From NCBI GenBank assembly GCA_963663525.2, contig CAXXHC010000001.1, positions 2,108,001 through 2,172,000 of the forward strand: DNA of 64,000 nucleotides. Reading direction: 5' to 3'. Below, piece after piece: positions 47,352 through 57,317 of the stretch (within the stretch, counting starts at the first letter, position 1; each line of letters opens with the position of its first letter). Origin of the DNA: G963663525 sp963663525 (GTDB taxonomy: Bacteria; Myxococcota_A; SURF-8; G963663525). The translations under genes and the position numbers were made by a program. Under the pieces are notes generated by a model, which had not been told where the DNA came from, made no database searches, and saw only the letters and a program-made list of their open reading frames with translations.

Positions 47352-48824
47352 ATGAAAACCACACGATTGATCGGATTGTTCTTGAGCCTGTTGCTTTTTC
47401 CCTCTCTGGCTTTTGCCGAAGGCTGGGAGGATAAAATCGAGTTTTCAGGCAGCTTGTCCAGCGACATTCGTTTCATCATCGAAAACAACCGGGGAGAGAT
47501 TGACGGGGAGGGTTACGAATTCGAACTGAATCGCAACGAATTGAAACTGCGTCTCGAAATGTTTCCGGTGGAGAATGTCCGGGGCGTGGCGGAAACACTG
47601 CTGCGTTTCGATGGCTACAACAACGCCAACAATCTTCAAGGGTTGACGAAGCGTTCCGAGATCGATCCCTACGAAGTGCAGTTGAACGAAGCCTACCTGC
47701 ACCTTCGTCACGAGTACGCCGAGGTGCGCGTGGGCCGTTTCGCGGTCAACTGGGGCACAGCCGACCAGTTCAACCCGACCGATGTCATTTCCCCGCGCGA
47801 TTTTTCCGACTCGCTGGAATACAGTGTGAAAGTTCCCAACCAGATGATCGAAGCCAAGGTATTTCCGACGGATTTCTTCAACTTCACCGTGATCTGGGTG
47901 CCGGTGTTCAAGCCGTCTCAGCTTCCGCCGAGCGCGGTGCTGGGCTTCGCGCCGGTGCGCGATCCGAAGACGGGCGAAATGCTCAGTTTCCCGGCTCCGC
48001 CCCTGAAAGATTACAGCAGAATCTTGGAATTGCAGAATATAGCAATGGATAACAATATCACGCTGGATGAAACCGCCGTCAACACGATCTATCCCAAATC
48101 GAAAATCGCCAACAGCCAGGCGGCAGCCAAGGCGCAATTCCAGTTCGACGACATCGACTTCTCGTTTTCCTACTATTACGGGCGCTTTTCTTTTCCGCAG
48201 GCGTTGACGGCCTACGCCTACATGAACGACAACGGGGGCGTGAATTACGATGTGGAAGTCATGTACCCGCGTATGCATATGGCGGGGTTCGACATGTCTT
48301 ATCCGCTGACATGGCTGTTCGATATCGGATTCCGTGCCGAAGCGGCGCTGTATTTTCCCGAAGAAGTCACGTTTGGAGTGTTGGTGGACCCGACCCTCTA
48401 CGACGTCGAAATCACGAGCCACAACATCAGCGGCGATCCCATTTTCAAGGCGACAGTGGGACTGGATTACACCTTCACCGCCTGGTTTTACATGAACGCG
48501 ATGTATGTGCGTGGATTCATTGACGAATTCGACGACCTTTCCGGCCTGCACAACTACGTGGTGTCCAACATCGACTTCAAGTTTTTCGAGGACGAGTTGC
48601 AGATCAAACTCGCGGGCGTGCTCAACGTGGACGATCTGAGCGCCACGCTGTTTCCGCAAATGACCTGGGTGGTGGTGCCTTCAGTGGAAATGATTGCCGG
48701 AACGCTCATTTTCCTGGGCGACACCATGCCGGACGAACCGTTGGATTACGCCGCGAAAAGCAAGTTCGGACAGAAGCCGGTGGGGCGTTCCATTGCGTTT
48801 TTAAAGGCGAAATTGACGTTTTAG
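47352..48824 (+). CDS. Outer-membrane beta-barrel protein (DUF1302-like)
   Basis: A 490-residue protein with a signal peptide ending LAFAEG, then many alternating amphipathic strands and a terminal Phe, typical for an outer-membrane barrel. Motifs such as ELNRNELKLRLEM, RLEVRVGRFAVNWGTADQFNPTDV and FTAWFYMNAMYVRG resemble DUF1302-type porin-like proteins, which are often encoded with RND exporters of the MMPL type. AGGTG precedes the ATG at 47352; the open frame starts upstream at 47217 but no signal peptide results from it. It lies 138 bp after the kinase gene, possibly in the same transcript. A transport role is an inference. Confidence 0.8.
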   Translation: MKTTRLIGLFLSLLLFPSLAFAEGWEDKIEFSGSLSSDIRFIIENNRGEIDGEGYEFELNRNELKLRLEMFPVENVRGVAETLLRFDGYNNANNLQGLTKRSEIDPYEVQLNEAYLHLRHEYAEVRVGRFAVNWGTADQFNPTDVISPRDFSDSLEYSVKVPNQMIEAKVFPTDFFNFTVIWVPVFKPSQLPPSAVLGFAPVRDPKTGEMLSFPAPPLKDYSRILELQNIAMDNNITLDETAVNTIYPKSKIANSQAAAKAQFQFDDIDFSFSYYYGRFSFPQALTAYAYMNDNGGVNYDVEVMYPRMHMAGFDMSYPLTWLFDIGFRAEAALYFPEEVTFGVLVDPTLYDVEITSHNISGDPIFKATVGLDYTFTAWFYMNAMYVRGFIDEFDDLSGLHNYVVSNIDFKFFEDELQIKLAGVLNVDDLSATLFPQMTWVVVPSVEMIAGTLIFLGDTMPDEPLDYAAKSKFGQKPVGRSIAFLKAKLTF

Positions 48825-48864
48825 GAAAGACGAAAAAAGCGGTGAGTTTTTCGGTTCAGTTTTC

Positions 48865-48893
48865 TTGACAAGCGTGAAGGAAGCGAGTAAAAG
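48865..48893 (+). promoter_or_regulatory. Promoter of the tRNA operon
   Basis: TTGACA at 48865-48870, 17 bp, then TAAAAG at 48888-48893 (four of six). It lies 59 bp before the tRNA-Lys. Confidence 0.6.
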
Positions 48894-48951
48894 GACGTTC
48901 CGCGTGAGGGAGTTGATCGGTTTTCGGGCCATCGACATGAGCGTGGAGACC

Positions 48952-49027
48952 GGGCCGGTAGCTCAGTTGGTAGAGCAGCGGACTTTTAATCCGGAGGTCG
49001 AGGGTTCGAGTCCCTCCCGGCTCACCA
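48952..49027 (+). tRNA. tRNA-Lys (anticodon TTT)
   Basis: A 76-base cloverleaf with encoded CCA. The acceptor stem GGGCCGG pairs with CCGGCTC (one G-U). The anticodon loop CTTTTAA carries TTT, and GGTTCGAGTCC is the T arm. Confidence 0.97.
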
Positions 49028-49050
49028 TTTTGAAAATTGAAGAGAGATGG

Positions 49051-49125
49051 GGTCCCATCGTCTAAGGGTTAGGACACCGGGTTTTCGACCCGGCAATCGG
49101 GGTTCGAATCCCCGTGGGATCGCCA
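49051..49125 (+). tRNA. tRNA-Glu (anticodon TTC)
   Basis: A 75-base cloverleaf with encoded CCA, 23 bp after tRNA-Lys. GGTCCCA pairs with TGGGATC; the anticodon stem CCGGG/CCCGG closes the loop TTTTCGA with anticodon TTC. Confidence 0.97.
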
Positions 49126-49134
49126 GTTTCGGCA

Positions 49135-49166
49135 AACGCCGCTCGTCAAACGAGCGGCGTTTTTTA
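49135..49166 (+). terminator. Intrinsic terminator of the tRNA operon
   Basis: AACGCCGCTCGT pairs perfectly with ACGAGCGGCGTT around CAA, followed by TTTT. Confidence 0.9.
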
Positions 49167-49469
49167 GTTTTTGTGTGAGAGATTTTATGTCGGAGGCGCA
49201 TGAGGTTCTCTGTGTCCTCAGAGATATTTGGAACTTGGCAGGAAACGAGTGGCTCCTCCGAAGCCCCTCCGAAAAAAACGCATGAAAAAAAATCGTGTCG
49301 AGTGATAACGCAGGGTGTTAAGTTTGGGATGCCGTACAAATGGAGAAATTCCAACGTTTTCAGGGTGATTCGTAGTATCGTCCGGAAAATCGGGGGCTCA
49401 GACTTCTTAGTCATTGGGTCGATAGCCTAACCCGATTTTAAAAAAGGACGCTTTTTTTCCAAACCACAC

Positions 49470-49499
49470 TTGACACACTGCGCAATCTATGTTTAGAAA
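49470..49499 (+). promoter_or_regulatory. Promoter upstream of the structured leader
   Basis: TTGACA at 49470-49475, 18 bp spacer, TAGAAA at 49494-49499. Initiation would fall near 49506, two bases before the outer helix of the leader RNA. Confidence 0.5.
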
Positions 49500-49507
49500 C
49501 GCCTGAC

Positions 49508-49593
49508 TTTATCCGGGACCGCCGGATACCGAGAGTCAGGTCAGCATGTTTTCAACATGGGCTCTCGGGACGCGAGAGGCGGGGCCGGATAAA
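49508..49593 (+). promoter_or_regulatory. Candidate structured cis-regulatory RNA (riboswitch-like leader)
   Basis: Three nested helices close a 86-base element. The outer helix is 9 perfect pairs (TTTATCCGG 49508-49516 with CCGGATAAA 49585-49593). A second helix is CCGCC (49519-49523) with GGCGG (49578-49582). An inner helix is CCGAGAG (49529-49535) with CTCTCGG (49562-49568), topped by CATGTT/AACATG. ATCCGG at 49511 can instead pair with CCGGAT at 49522-49527, an exclusive alternative. It matches no riboswitch class I recognise. It lies in the 5' leader of the OFA transporter, about 145 bp before the start codon. Confidence 0.5.
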
Positions 49594-49738
49594 TACTTTA
49601 CATAAAGACGCACCCAAGAGGGGACGGGTGGCTCTAACCTTTTGGCACTCCGAATATGGCAATATTGCGTTGTATTCGGAACGAATTCGAACGTACCTGT
49701 GCTCAGTTTTGTCTTACGATGATGTGGAGGAATGGGAA

Positions 49739-51007
49739 ATGGCGACAGAGCGGAATCGAGGGTGGATCGTAACGTTAGCCGGAACCGGCATCAACCTGGC
49801 CCTGGGTGTTTTGTACACCTGGAGCGTCATCAGCGCGGCTATTCCGAAGGAATGGGGATGGACCGCCGCTCAGAAATCGGACCCCTACGCAGTGGCCTGC
49901 TTCGTATTCGCTCTGGCGATGATCCTCGCCGGACGGCTTCAGGACCGCATCGGTCCCCGCTGGGTGGCGATGATCGGCGGCGTGCTGGTCGGTATCGGAT
50001 TGTTGCTGGCCGGTTTGATGGGCTCCAGCTATGTGGGCTTCGTCATTGGCTTCGGCGTGCTGGGCGGCATCGGAATCGGCTTCGGCTATGCCACGGCGAC
50101 GCCTGCAGCCGTCAAGTGGTTTCCCCCGGCCAAAACCGGTCTGATTGCCGGAATCGTTGTGGCAGGCTTCGGCCTCGCCAGCGTCTACATTGCGCCTCTT
50201 GCCGCTTTTCTTACGAAAACCTACGGCGTGTCCAATTCCATGATTATTTTCGGCATCGCGTTCATGATCGTGGTCTGCGGACTGGCGATGCTTCTGAACA
50301 ACCCGCCCGCCGGTTACGTACCGCCGCAGGCTGCGCCGAAGACCGAGAACAAAGCCGCCGCTCCTGCGCCCGCCGCAGCGGTGGACGTCAACTGGCGTGA
50401 CATGCTCAAGACGCCTCAGTTTTACATTCTCTGGCTGATGTACGCCTGCGGTGCGGCTGCTGGTCTGATGGTCATCAAGAGCGCGGCTCCCCTGGGGAAA
50501 GCCTCCATGGGCGAATACGCTTTCGTCGTCGTGGCCGTGCTGGCCATTGGCAACGCCGGAGGCCGGGTGCTGGCCGGAATCATTTCCGACAAAATCGGTC
50601 GCCAGATGACGATGCTGGGCTTCTTCATTCTCCAGGCCGTCACCGTGGTCAGCCTGATCTTCGTCCAGCAGAACGCCGTGGCGTTGCTCCTGCTGGTCCT
50701 GCTTGCCGGAGCCAACTACGGTTCCAACCTGACGCTCTTCCCCTCGGCCACGAAGGATTACTTCGGCCTGAAGGGATTCGGCCTCAACTACGGCATCATG
50801 TTCACCGCTTGGGGCGTGGGTGGTCTGATCCTGCCGCGTATCGCGGGAATGATTAAAGACGCCACCGGCAAAGAAGAGTTGGCCTTCTACATCGCGGGTG
50901 GCCTGATGCTGCTCGCCGCCGTGCTGACCTTCGTTAGCTCTTCCATGGCGAAAAACGCCAAGGAAAAAGCGGAGAAAGAAGCCGAAGTCGCCACCGAGGC
51001 CGCTTGA
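49739..51007 (+). CDS. MFS transporter, oxalate/formate antiporter (OFA) family
   Basis: A 422-residue inner-membrane transporter with 12 helices in two halves. Family marks are the N-terminal GINLALGVLYTWSVIS, the loop GRLQDRIGPRWVAMIGG, the GIGIGFGYATATPAAVKWFP segment and LFPSATKDYFGLKGFGLNYG in the second half. The family carries small carboxylates such as oxalate and formate; members next to acetyl-CoA synthetase, as here, are often taken to move acetate. GGAGG lies 8 bases before the ATG at 49739. The acs gene follows 186 bp later on the same strand. A partial hairpin (CTCCGGCG/CGCCGGAG, about 51026-51069) lies between them but lacks a T run. Confidence 0.92.
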   Translation: MATERNRGWIVTLAGTGINLALGVLYTWSVISAAIPKEWGWTAAQKSDPYAVACFVFALAMILAGRLQDRIGPRWVAMIGGVLVGIGLLLAGLMGSSYVGFVIGFGVLGGIGIGFGYATATPAAVKWFPPAKTGLIAGIVVAGFGLASVYIAPLAAFLTKTYGVSNSMIIFGIAFMIVVCGLAMLLNNPPAGYVPPQAAPKTENKAAAPAPAAAVDVNWRDMLKTPQFYILWLMYACGAAAGLMVIKSAAPLGKASMGEYAFVVVAVLAIGNAGGRVLAGIISDKIGRQMTMLGFFILQAVTVVSLIFVQQNAVALLLLVLLAGANYGSNLTLFPSATKDYFGLKGFGLNYGIMFTAWGVGGLILPRIAGMIKDATGKEELAFYIAGGLMLLAAVLTFVSSSMAKNAKEKAEKEAEVATEAA

Positions 51008-51193
51008 TCCGAATCGAACTTCTCTCCGGCGGCAAGATTCCCGGTTTGAAGGAATCGTCGCCGGAGTTGACCTGAATTTCAACGGATTCGAGAAGGGTGC
51101 GAGAAAGCGCCCGAAACGCAAGACACCCTGCCGCAAGGGAAATCGCGGATTCGAACCATAGCGAAAGTTTTTTTCAATCCACAGGAGGAAAGT

Positions 51194-53182
<1,989 letters not shown>

Positions 53183-53228
53183 TCATCTAAGCGAAACACC
53201 AGACTACCTTCCCTGGTTTCATTCGCCG

Positions 53229-53263
53229 AAGCGGGGACCGCATATGCGGTCCCCGCTTTTTTG
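53229..53263 (+). terminator. Intrinsic terminator after acs
   Basis: AAGCGGGGACCGCA pairs perfectly with TGCGGTCCCCGCTT, followed by TTTT, about 47 bp after the acs stop. Confidence 0.92.
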
Positions 53264-53335
53264 TGTAAAACACCCAAAAGTATCCACAAGGATGCGATTT
53301 GACCGGCTCGAAAGGTTGGAGTAGAATTGTATTAA

Positions 53336-54934
53336 CCTGAATAATTCACAATGTCGGGAATAACGAAAGGGCGTTTTCTGTTTTATCGAGTGAGATCAAG
53401 CACTTGTAGTGATAAAACAGAGGAAACGCCCATGACGCAGTGTAGCGGAAAACTTGAGCTTGGCGCAATCGGAAAACGCACAATATCGGTCGATTTCAAT
53501 GGTGGAGCCATCGCTTCCGACGGAGGAATCCTGCTGTTGCGGGAGGTGGAACGCCGGGTTGGCCTGATCCATCGCCTGTCCGGTTGTCTTGAAGATCGCC
53601 GTGACCCGAACCGCATTCGCCACACGGTGGAGGATCTCCTGCGCCAGCGGGTGTTCCAGATCTGCTGCGGCTACGAAGACGCCAACGACGCCGACAGGCT
53701 CCGCTCGGATCCTGCCTTGAAAACCGCTTGTGACCGCGAACTCGATCCCGACGATGACCTGGGAAGCCAGCCCACGCTGACTCGCCTGGAAAACGCGGCG
53801 GACAACGACACGATCCAGCGTCTGTTGCAATCCCTGGTGGATCACTGGCTGGAGCATCGCCAACGACCCGCCGATGGCAGGATCATCCTCGACGTGGATT
53901 CCACCGACGACGAGACCCACGGGCAACAGGAGTTTGCCGAATTCCACGGCTATTATCGGCATTACTGCTATCAGCCGGTGCTGATTCACGATGGCGAAAC
54001 CGGCGATCTGATCCTGCCTTTTCTGCGTCCCGGGCGGGTTTCGGCCAGGCTGGGCGCGGACGGGCTGTTGATCTACCTGGCCGACCGCGTTCGTGAGAAA
54101 TGGCCCGGCGTGCAGGTGATCGTGCGCGGCGACTCCGGTTATTGCGGCGAGGATTTCTACCTCGAACTCGAAACGCATGGCATCGACTACGTGCTTGGCA
54201 TCGCGAAAAACGCCAACCTCAACAAGCTTGCGGAGACGGCGATGAAGGCGGCGCGGCTGTTTTCGGCCATGACCGGCCGCAAGACGACGATCTACGCCGA
54301 AGGCCGGTACCGGGCCGGATCGTGGACGACCTCCCGGCGGGTGATTGCCAAGGCCGAACGCCTGAAAGACAAGGACAATCAACGGTTTGTGGTGACGACG
54401 CTCGACGAGCCGCCGGCGTGGATCTACCGGGAGTTCTACGTCAAGCGCGGCGAGGCGAGCGAAAACCGGATCAAGGATCTCAAGCTGGATTGCTCCGGAG
54501 ACCGCTTGAGCTGCCATCGTTTCATCACCAACTTCTTCCGGCTGATTCTGCATATGGCAGCCTACGCCCTGATGCACGAGTTACGCAAAGCGTGCAAAAG
54601 CACCAAGTTCGGCACGGCGAGAATCGAAACGCTGAGATTGAGGCTGCTCAAGATCGGCGTTCGAATCCGACAGACGACGCGCAGAATCTGGTTCCATCTG
54701 TCCGAATCCACCCCGGAGAAAGAACTCTGGACGGAGATCATGAGAAAACTTGTGGCGGCGTAACGAAAACCCCGGTCGGCCCGATCCGGGCGAAAAGGAG
54801 GCGCGATGACAACCGATAGATCCAAGGGGGACGAAACCAGAGGATAGGTTTGTCCGATCCTCGAAAATCGTTTCAAATTCGATCGGACATCTCTCGCCCA
54901 AAAGTCCTCGACGAAACGTCATGAATTTTCCAGG
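53336..54934 (+). mobile_element. Insertion sequence, IS1380 family, complete
   Basis: 1,599 bp with one transposase. The left end reads CCTGAATAATTCACAATGTC; the reverse complement of the right end reads CCTGGAAAATTCATGACGTT (14 of 20 identical). Both ends are flanked by TTAA (53332-53335 and 54935-54938), a 4-bp target duplication as in IS1380 relatives. The transposase frame is intact. It sits between the acs terminator and the LDLa lipoprotein gene, ending 38 bp before that gene's start. Confidence 0.9.
53432..54763 (+). CDS. IS1380-family transposase
   Basis: A 443-residue DDE transposase. The start at 53432 has AGAGG upstream. Catalytic residues are visible: Asp156 in LDVDSTDDETHG, Asp234 in VIVRGDSGYCGE and Glu344 in GEASENRIKDLK, each in the sequence context usual for IS1380 elements (including FHGYYRHYCYQPV before the second Asp). 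Length is normal for the family (about 430-460). No stop or frameshift disrupts it. Confidence 0.95.
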   Translation: MTQCSGKLELGAIGKRTISVDFNGGAIASDGGILLLREVERRVGLIHRLSGCLEDRRDPNRIRHTVEDLLRQRVFQICCGYEDANDADRLRSDPALKTACDRELDPDDDLGSQPTLTRLENAADNDTIQRLLQSLVDHWLEHRQRPADGRIILDVDSTDDETHGQQEFAEFHGYYRHYCYQPVLIHDGETGDLILPFLRPGRVSARLGADGLLIYLADRVREKWPGVQVIVRGDSGYCGEDFYLELETHGIDYVLGIAKNANLNKLAETAMKAARLFSAMTGRKTTIYAEGRYRAGSWTTSRRVIAKAERLKDKDNQRFVVTTLDEPPAWIYREFYVKRGEASENRIKDLKLDCSGDRLSCHRFITNFFRLILHMAAYALMHELRKACKSTKFGTARIETLRLRLLKIGVRIRQTTRRIWFHLSESTPEKELWTEIMRKLVAA

Positions 54935-54972
54935 TTAATGCATTTAACTGTTGGTAACAATTGAGGTTTTCG

Positions 54973-55920
54973 ATGAAATCCACAGAGAAAAACCATTTGC
55001 CGTTACAAGCGACCGTTTTTTTAGGGGCTTTGGTGCTTGCTGGTTGCGGCTTGGGCGATGATACCGAGGATACACCCTGCGACGATGTTTTATCCTGTAA
55101 GTGCTATTATCGATGCGTTTCGACGAGTTCCTGGGCGGCGAAAGGCCGGACCACCGGGATGACGGAATGCAGTTGCATTCAATTCGGCACCGGTCAATGT
55201 GCGGGAACGGGAACGGGACTTAAATTGCAGGAATCCTTATGTGATCCGGCAGTCTCTTCGGCACCGGATTGGTATGTAGCCTGTGAAGAAGGACAGTTCG
55301 AGTGTGCACGGGATGAGTGCATCTTCGACGATTATGTCTGCAACGGAATCCTCGATTGCAGCAACGGGGAAGACGAAAAAGGCTGTGAAAACAGCGACTA
55401 CCGAGAGTGTGCCGAGGATGAATGGGCCTGCGCCGACGGGTGGTGCATCGACAAGCGCTCCGTTTGCGATGAGTATTACGAAGATTGCCTGGGTGGCGAG
55501 GACGAGGATTCGACGTTTTGCGAAACGTGGGATTGGGTCGATTGGGACGCCATCGACCCCGAAGACAATTACGACGGAAGATGCAGGGACAACAACGACT
55601 GTCCTTCGCTGAATTGCTGGTATTGTTCCGCACGAACCGGCACCTGCTCGGAACAACTCTGCTATCCTTCTCCCGAACAGCTCGAAGGAATGGTGATAGA
55701 CGAAGACATGGAGTGTTTCGACGAGTACTACTACTACCCGGAGAATGACTGTACTGCGCAATTGGACGATCCCTGCGCTATTTGCGATATCAGTGAAAGT
55801 CCCTTCGAGTGCAAGATCCCGCGTTGCACGGACAATTCGGATTGCCAGTGCCGCGTCTGCGAGGATGGTTCTAGCGCTATTTGTATGAGCAATGGCGAAT
55901 GCAAGTGTTATTTGAAGTGA
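54973..55920 (+). CDS. Lipoprotein with LDL-receptor class A-like repeats
   Basis: A 315-residue Cys-rich lipoprotein: signal ending ALVLAGC (Cys about 25), then about 40 Cys in all. Residues about 104-142 match an LDL-receptor class A module (FECARDECIFDDYVCNGILD, then CSNGEDEKGC), including the acidic calcium-binding DCxxGxDE signature. A second, looser copy follows at about 150-185 (WACADGWCIDKRSVCDE, then CLGGEDED). The C-terminal third has other Cys-rich motifs (CRDNNDCPSLNCWYC). LDLa modules are common in animals and rare but known in bacteria. TTGAGG precedes the ATG at 54973. The IS1380 element ends 38 bp upstream and may have separated the gene from its promoter. Ligand unknown. Confidence 0.82.
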   Translation: MKSTEKNHLPLQATVFLGALVLAGCGLGDDTEDTPCDDVLSCKCYYRCVSTSSWAAKGRTTGMTECSCIQFGTGQCAGTGTGLKLQESLCDPAVSSAPDWYVACEEGQFECARDECIFDDYVCNGILDCSNGEDEKGCENSDYRECAEDEWACADGWCIDKRSVCDEYYEDCLGGEDEDSTFCETWDWVDWDAIDPEDNYDGRCRDNNDCPSLNCWYCSARTGTCSEQLCYPSPEQLEGMVIDEDMECFDEYYYYPENDCTAQLDDPCAICDISESPFECKIPRCTDNSDCQCRVCEDGSSAICMSNGECKCYLK

Positions 55921-55978
55921 TAGAAAAAGACGTGGTGTATCGGGCTATTTGTTTGCTTGCAGATCCTCCAAAAAAGAA

Positions 55979-56010
55979 AAACGCCGGACGGGAATCCCGT
56001 CCGGCGTTTC
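55979..56010. terminator. Bidirectional terminator between LDLa gene and serC
   Basis: AACGCCGGACGGGA pairs perfectly with TCCCGTCCGGCGTT, with A and T runs on the two sides; it serves both converging genes. Confidence 0.88.
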
Positions 56011-56036
56011 GATTGAAGCGGAAAGTCTGAAAAAGG

Positions 56037-57128
56037 CTAGCCTACGTGGCTTTTACGGAAGGCTTCCATAAAGTTGCACAGGCGCTCGACGCCTTCGAGG
56101 GACATGGCGTTGTAGAGCGAGGCCCGGCAGTGTCCGAAGAGGAAATGCCCGGCGAGCCCGTACAATCCCTTTTTCTCTGCTTCGGCGACGAATTCGTTTT
56201 CCAACTCTTCCGTGGCCAATTCCCAGCAGATGTTCATTCGGGAGCGGTCTTCTTTGGCGATCCGGCAGGTGTAGAAATCGTCGAGCCGGTCGAGGGTTTC
56301 ATACAGCATGTTTGCACGCAGATCGGCGTTTTTGTCCATCTGCACTACGCCGCCCTGGTCGCGGGTCCATTCGAGGAACAGCTTCATCATGTAGGTACAG
56401 AATGTCGGGGGCGTGTTGTACATGCTGTTGTGTTCGTCGTGAATGTCATACCTCAAGTATTTCGGCAGGTTGCGGTTGTTCTCGGCAAGCAGATCCTTGC
56501 GGATGATGACCACCGCCATGCCCGCGGGACCGAGGTTTTTCGTCAGTCCGGCGAAGGTCAGGCCGATGCGGGACCAGTCCACCGGGCGCGAAAGAATGTT
56601 GGAGCTCATGTCCGCGATGAGGGGCACGTTGCCCGATTCCGGCAGGCTGTGGTGCTCGGTGCCGTAAATCGTGTTGTTGGCGACGTAGTAGAAGTACCGG
56701 GCGTCGGGAGATACCTTGTAATCCTTGGGAATTTCCAGAAATCCCTTGTCTTCGCCGGAGGCGATGACCCGCGCATCGCCGATCAGTTTGGCGTCGTTGA
56801 TGGCTTTTTCGGCCCAGTGGCCGGTGTAGATGTACTCGGCGAACTGGCCTTCGCCCAGCAGATTCATCGGGATCATCGCGAATTGCAGGGTGCCTCCGCC
56901 GCCCAGCAGAAGCACGCGATGGGTTTCTTCGGGAATTTGGAAGACTTCGTGCATCAGGCGGATGGCTTCGTTGTGGATTTTTTCCTCGTATCGGGTGGTG
57001 CGGTGGCTGGTTTCCCACAGCGACATCCCGGTGTCGCAGTAGTCCAGAAATTCGCGCTGAGCCTGCTCCAATGTAGGCAGGGGCAGGGTACAGGGACCGG
57101 GAAAGAAGTTGATGACGCGCTCGGCCAT
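56037..57128 (-). CDS. serC: Phosphoserine aminotransferase
   Basis: A 363-residue PLP enzyme that transaminates 3-phosphohydroxypyruvate with glutamate in serine synthesis, and a related intermediate in pyridoxal phosphate synthesis. Family marks are the start INFFPGPCTLPLPTLEQAQ, HRTTRYEEKIHNEA, LLLGGGGTLQFAMIPMNLL, ADMSSNILSRPVDWSRIG and the PLP-binding Lys in LTKNLGPAGM. Length is typical (about 360). AGGAGA precedes the ATG at 57128; the frame is open upstream but without a site. It is third in the minus-strand order ackA, xsc, serC, separated from xsc by a terminator-like hairpin. No serA or serB is nearby. Confidence 0.95.
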   Translation of the reverse strand: MAERVINFFPGPCTLPLPTLEQAQREFLDYCDTGMSLWETSHRTTRYEEKIHNEAIRLMHEVFQIPEETHRVLLLGGGGTLQFAMIPMNLLGEGQFAEYIYTGHWAEKAINDAKLIGDARVIASGEDKGFLEIPKDYKVSPDARYFYYVANNTIYGTEHHSLPESGNVPLIADMSSNILSRPVDWSRIGLTFAGLTKNLGPAGMAVVIIRKDLLAENNRNLPKYLRYDIHDEHNSMYNTPPTFCTYMMKLFLEWTRDQGGVVQMDKNADLRANMLYETLDRLDDFYTCRIAKEDRSRMNICWELATEELENEFVAEAEKKGLYGLAGHFLFGHCRASLYNAMSLEGVERLCNFMEAFRKSHVG

Positions 57129-57249
57129 GGTGTTCTCCTGTATGTTTCGCGTTGGAACGCTTTTTTTACGGTTTGGCGGAAAATCTTCCAAACCGGTTCG
57201 GTTTTGCCGAAAACGGAGGAAGTTATTCCGGTACAAGCGAAAGATGAAA

Positions 57250-57272
57250 GGGGGAGGAGACCCCTCCCCCGG
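57250..57272 (-). terminator. Terminator-like hairpin after xsc
   Basis: On the minus strand GGGGGAGG pairs with CCTCCCCC around a short loop, followed by TTTC; it lies about 45 bp after the xsc stop and before serC. Confidence 0.5.
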
Positions 57273-57317
57273 AGTTGAAGTCAGGTTCGCGGCGGTAGAA
57301 ACCGCCGTGGTCAGGAG

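Larger units (their letters stand above)
49126..49738 (+). other. Intergenic and leader region, 613 bp
   Basis: It holds the tRNA terminator (49135-49166), then about 300 bp in which nothing is recognised, then the promoter (49470-49499) and structured leader (49508-49593) of the OFA transporter gene. No protein gene is supported. Confidence 0.6.
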
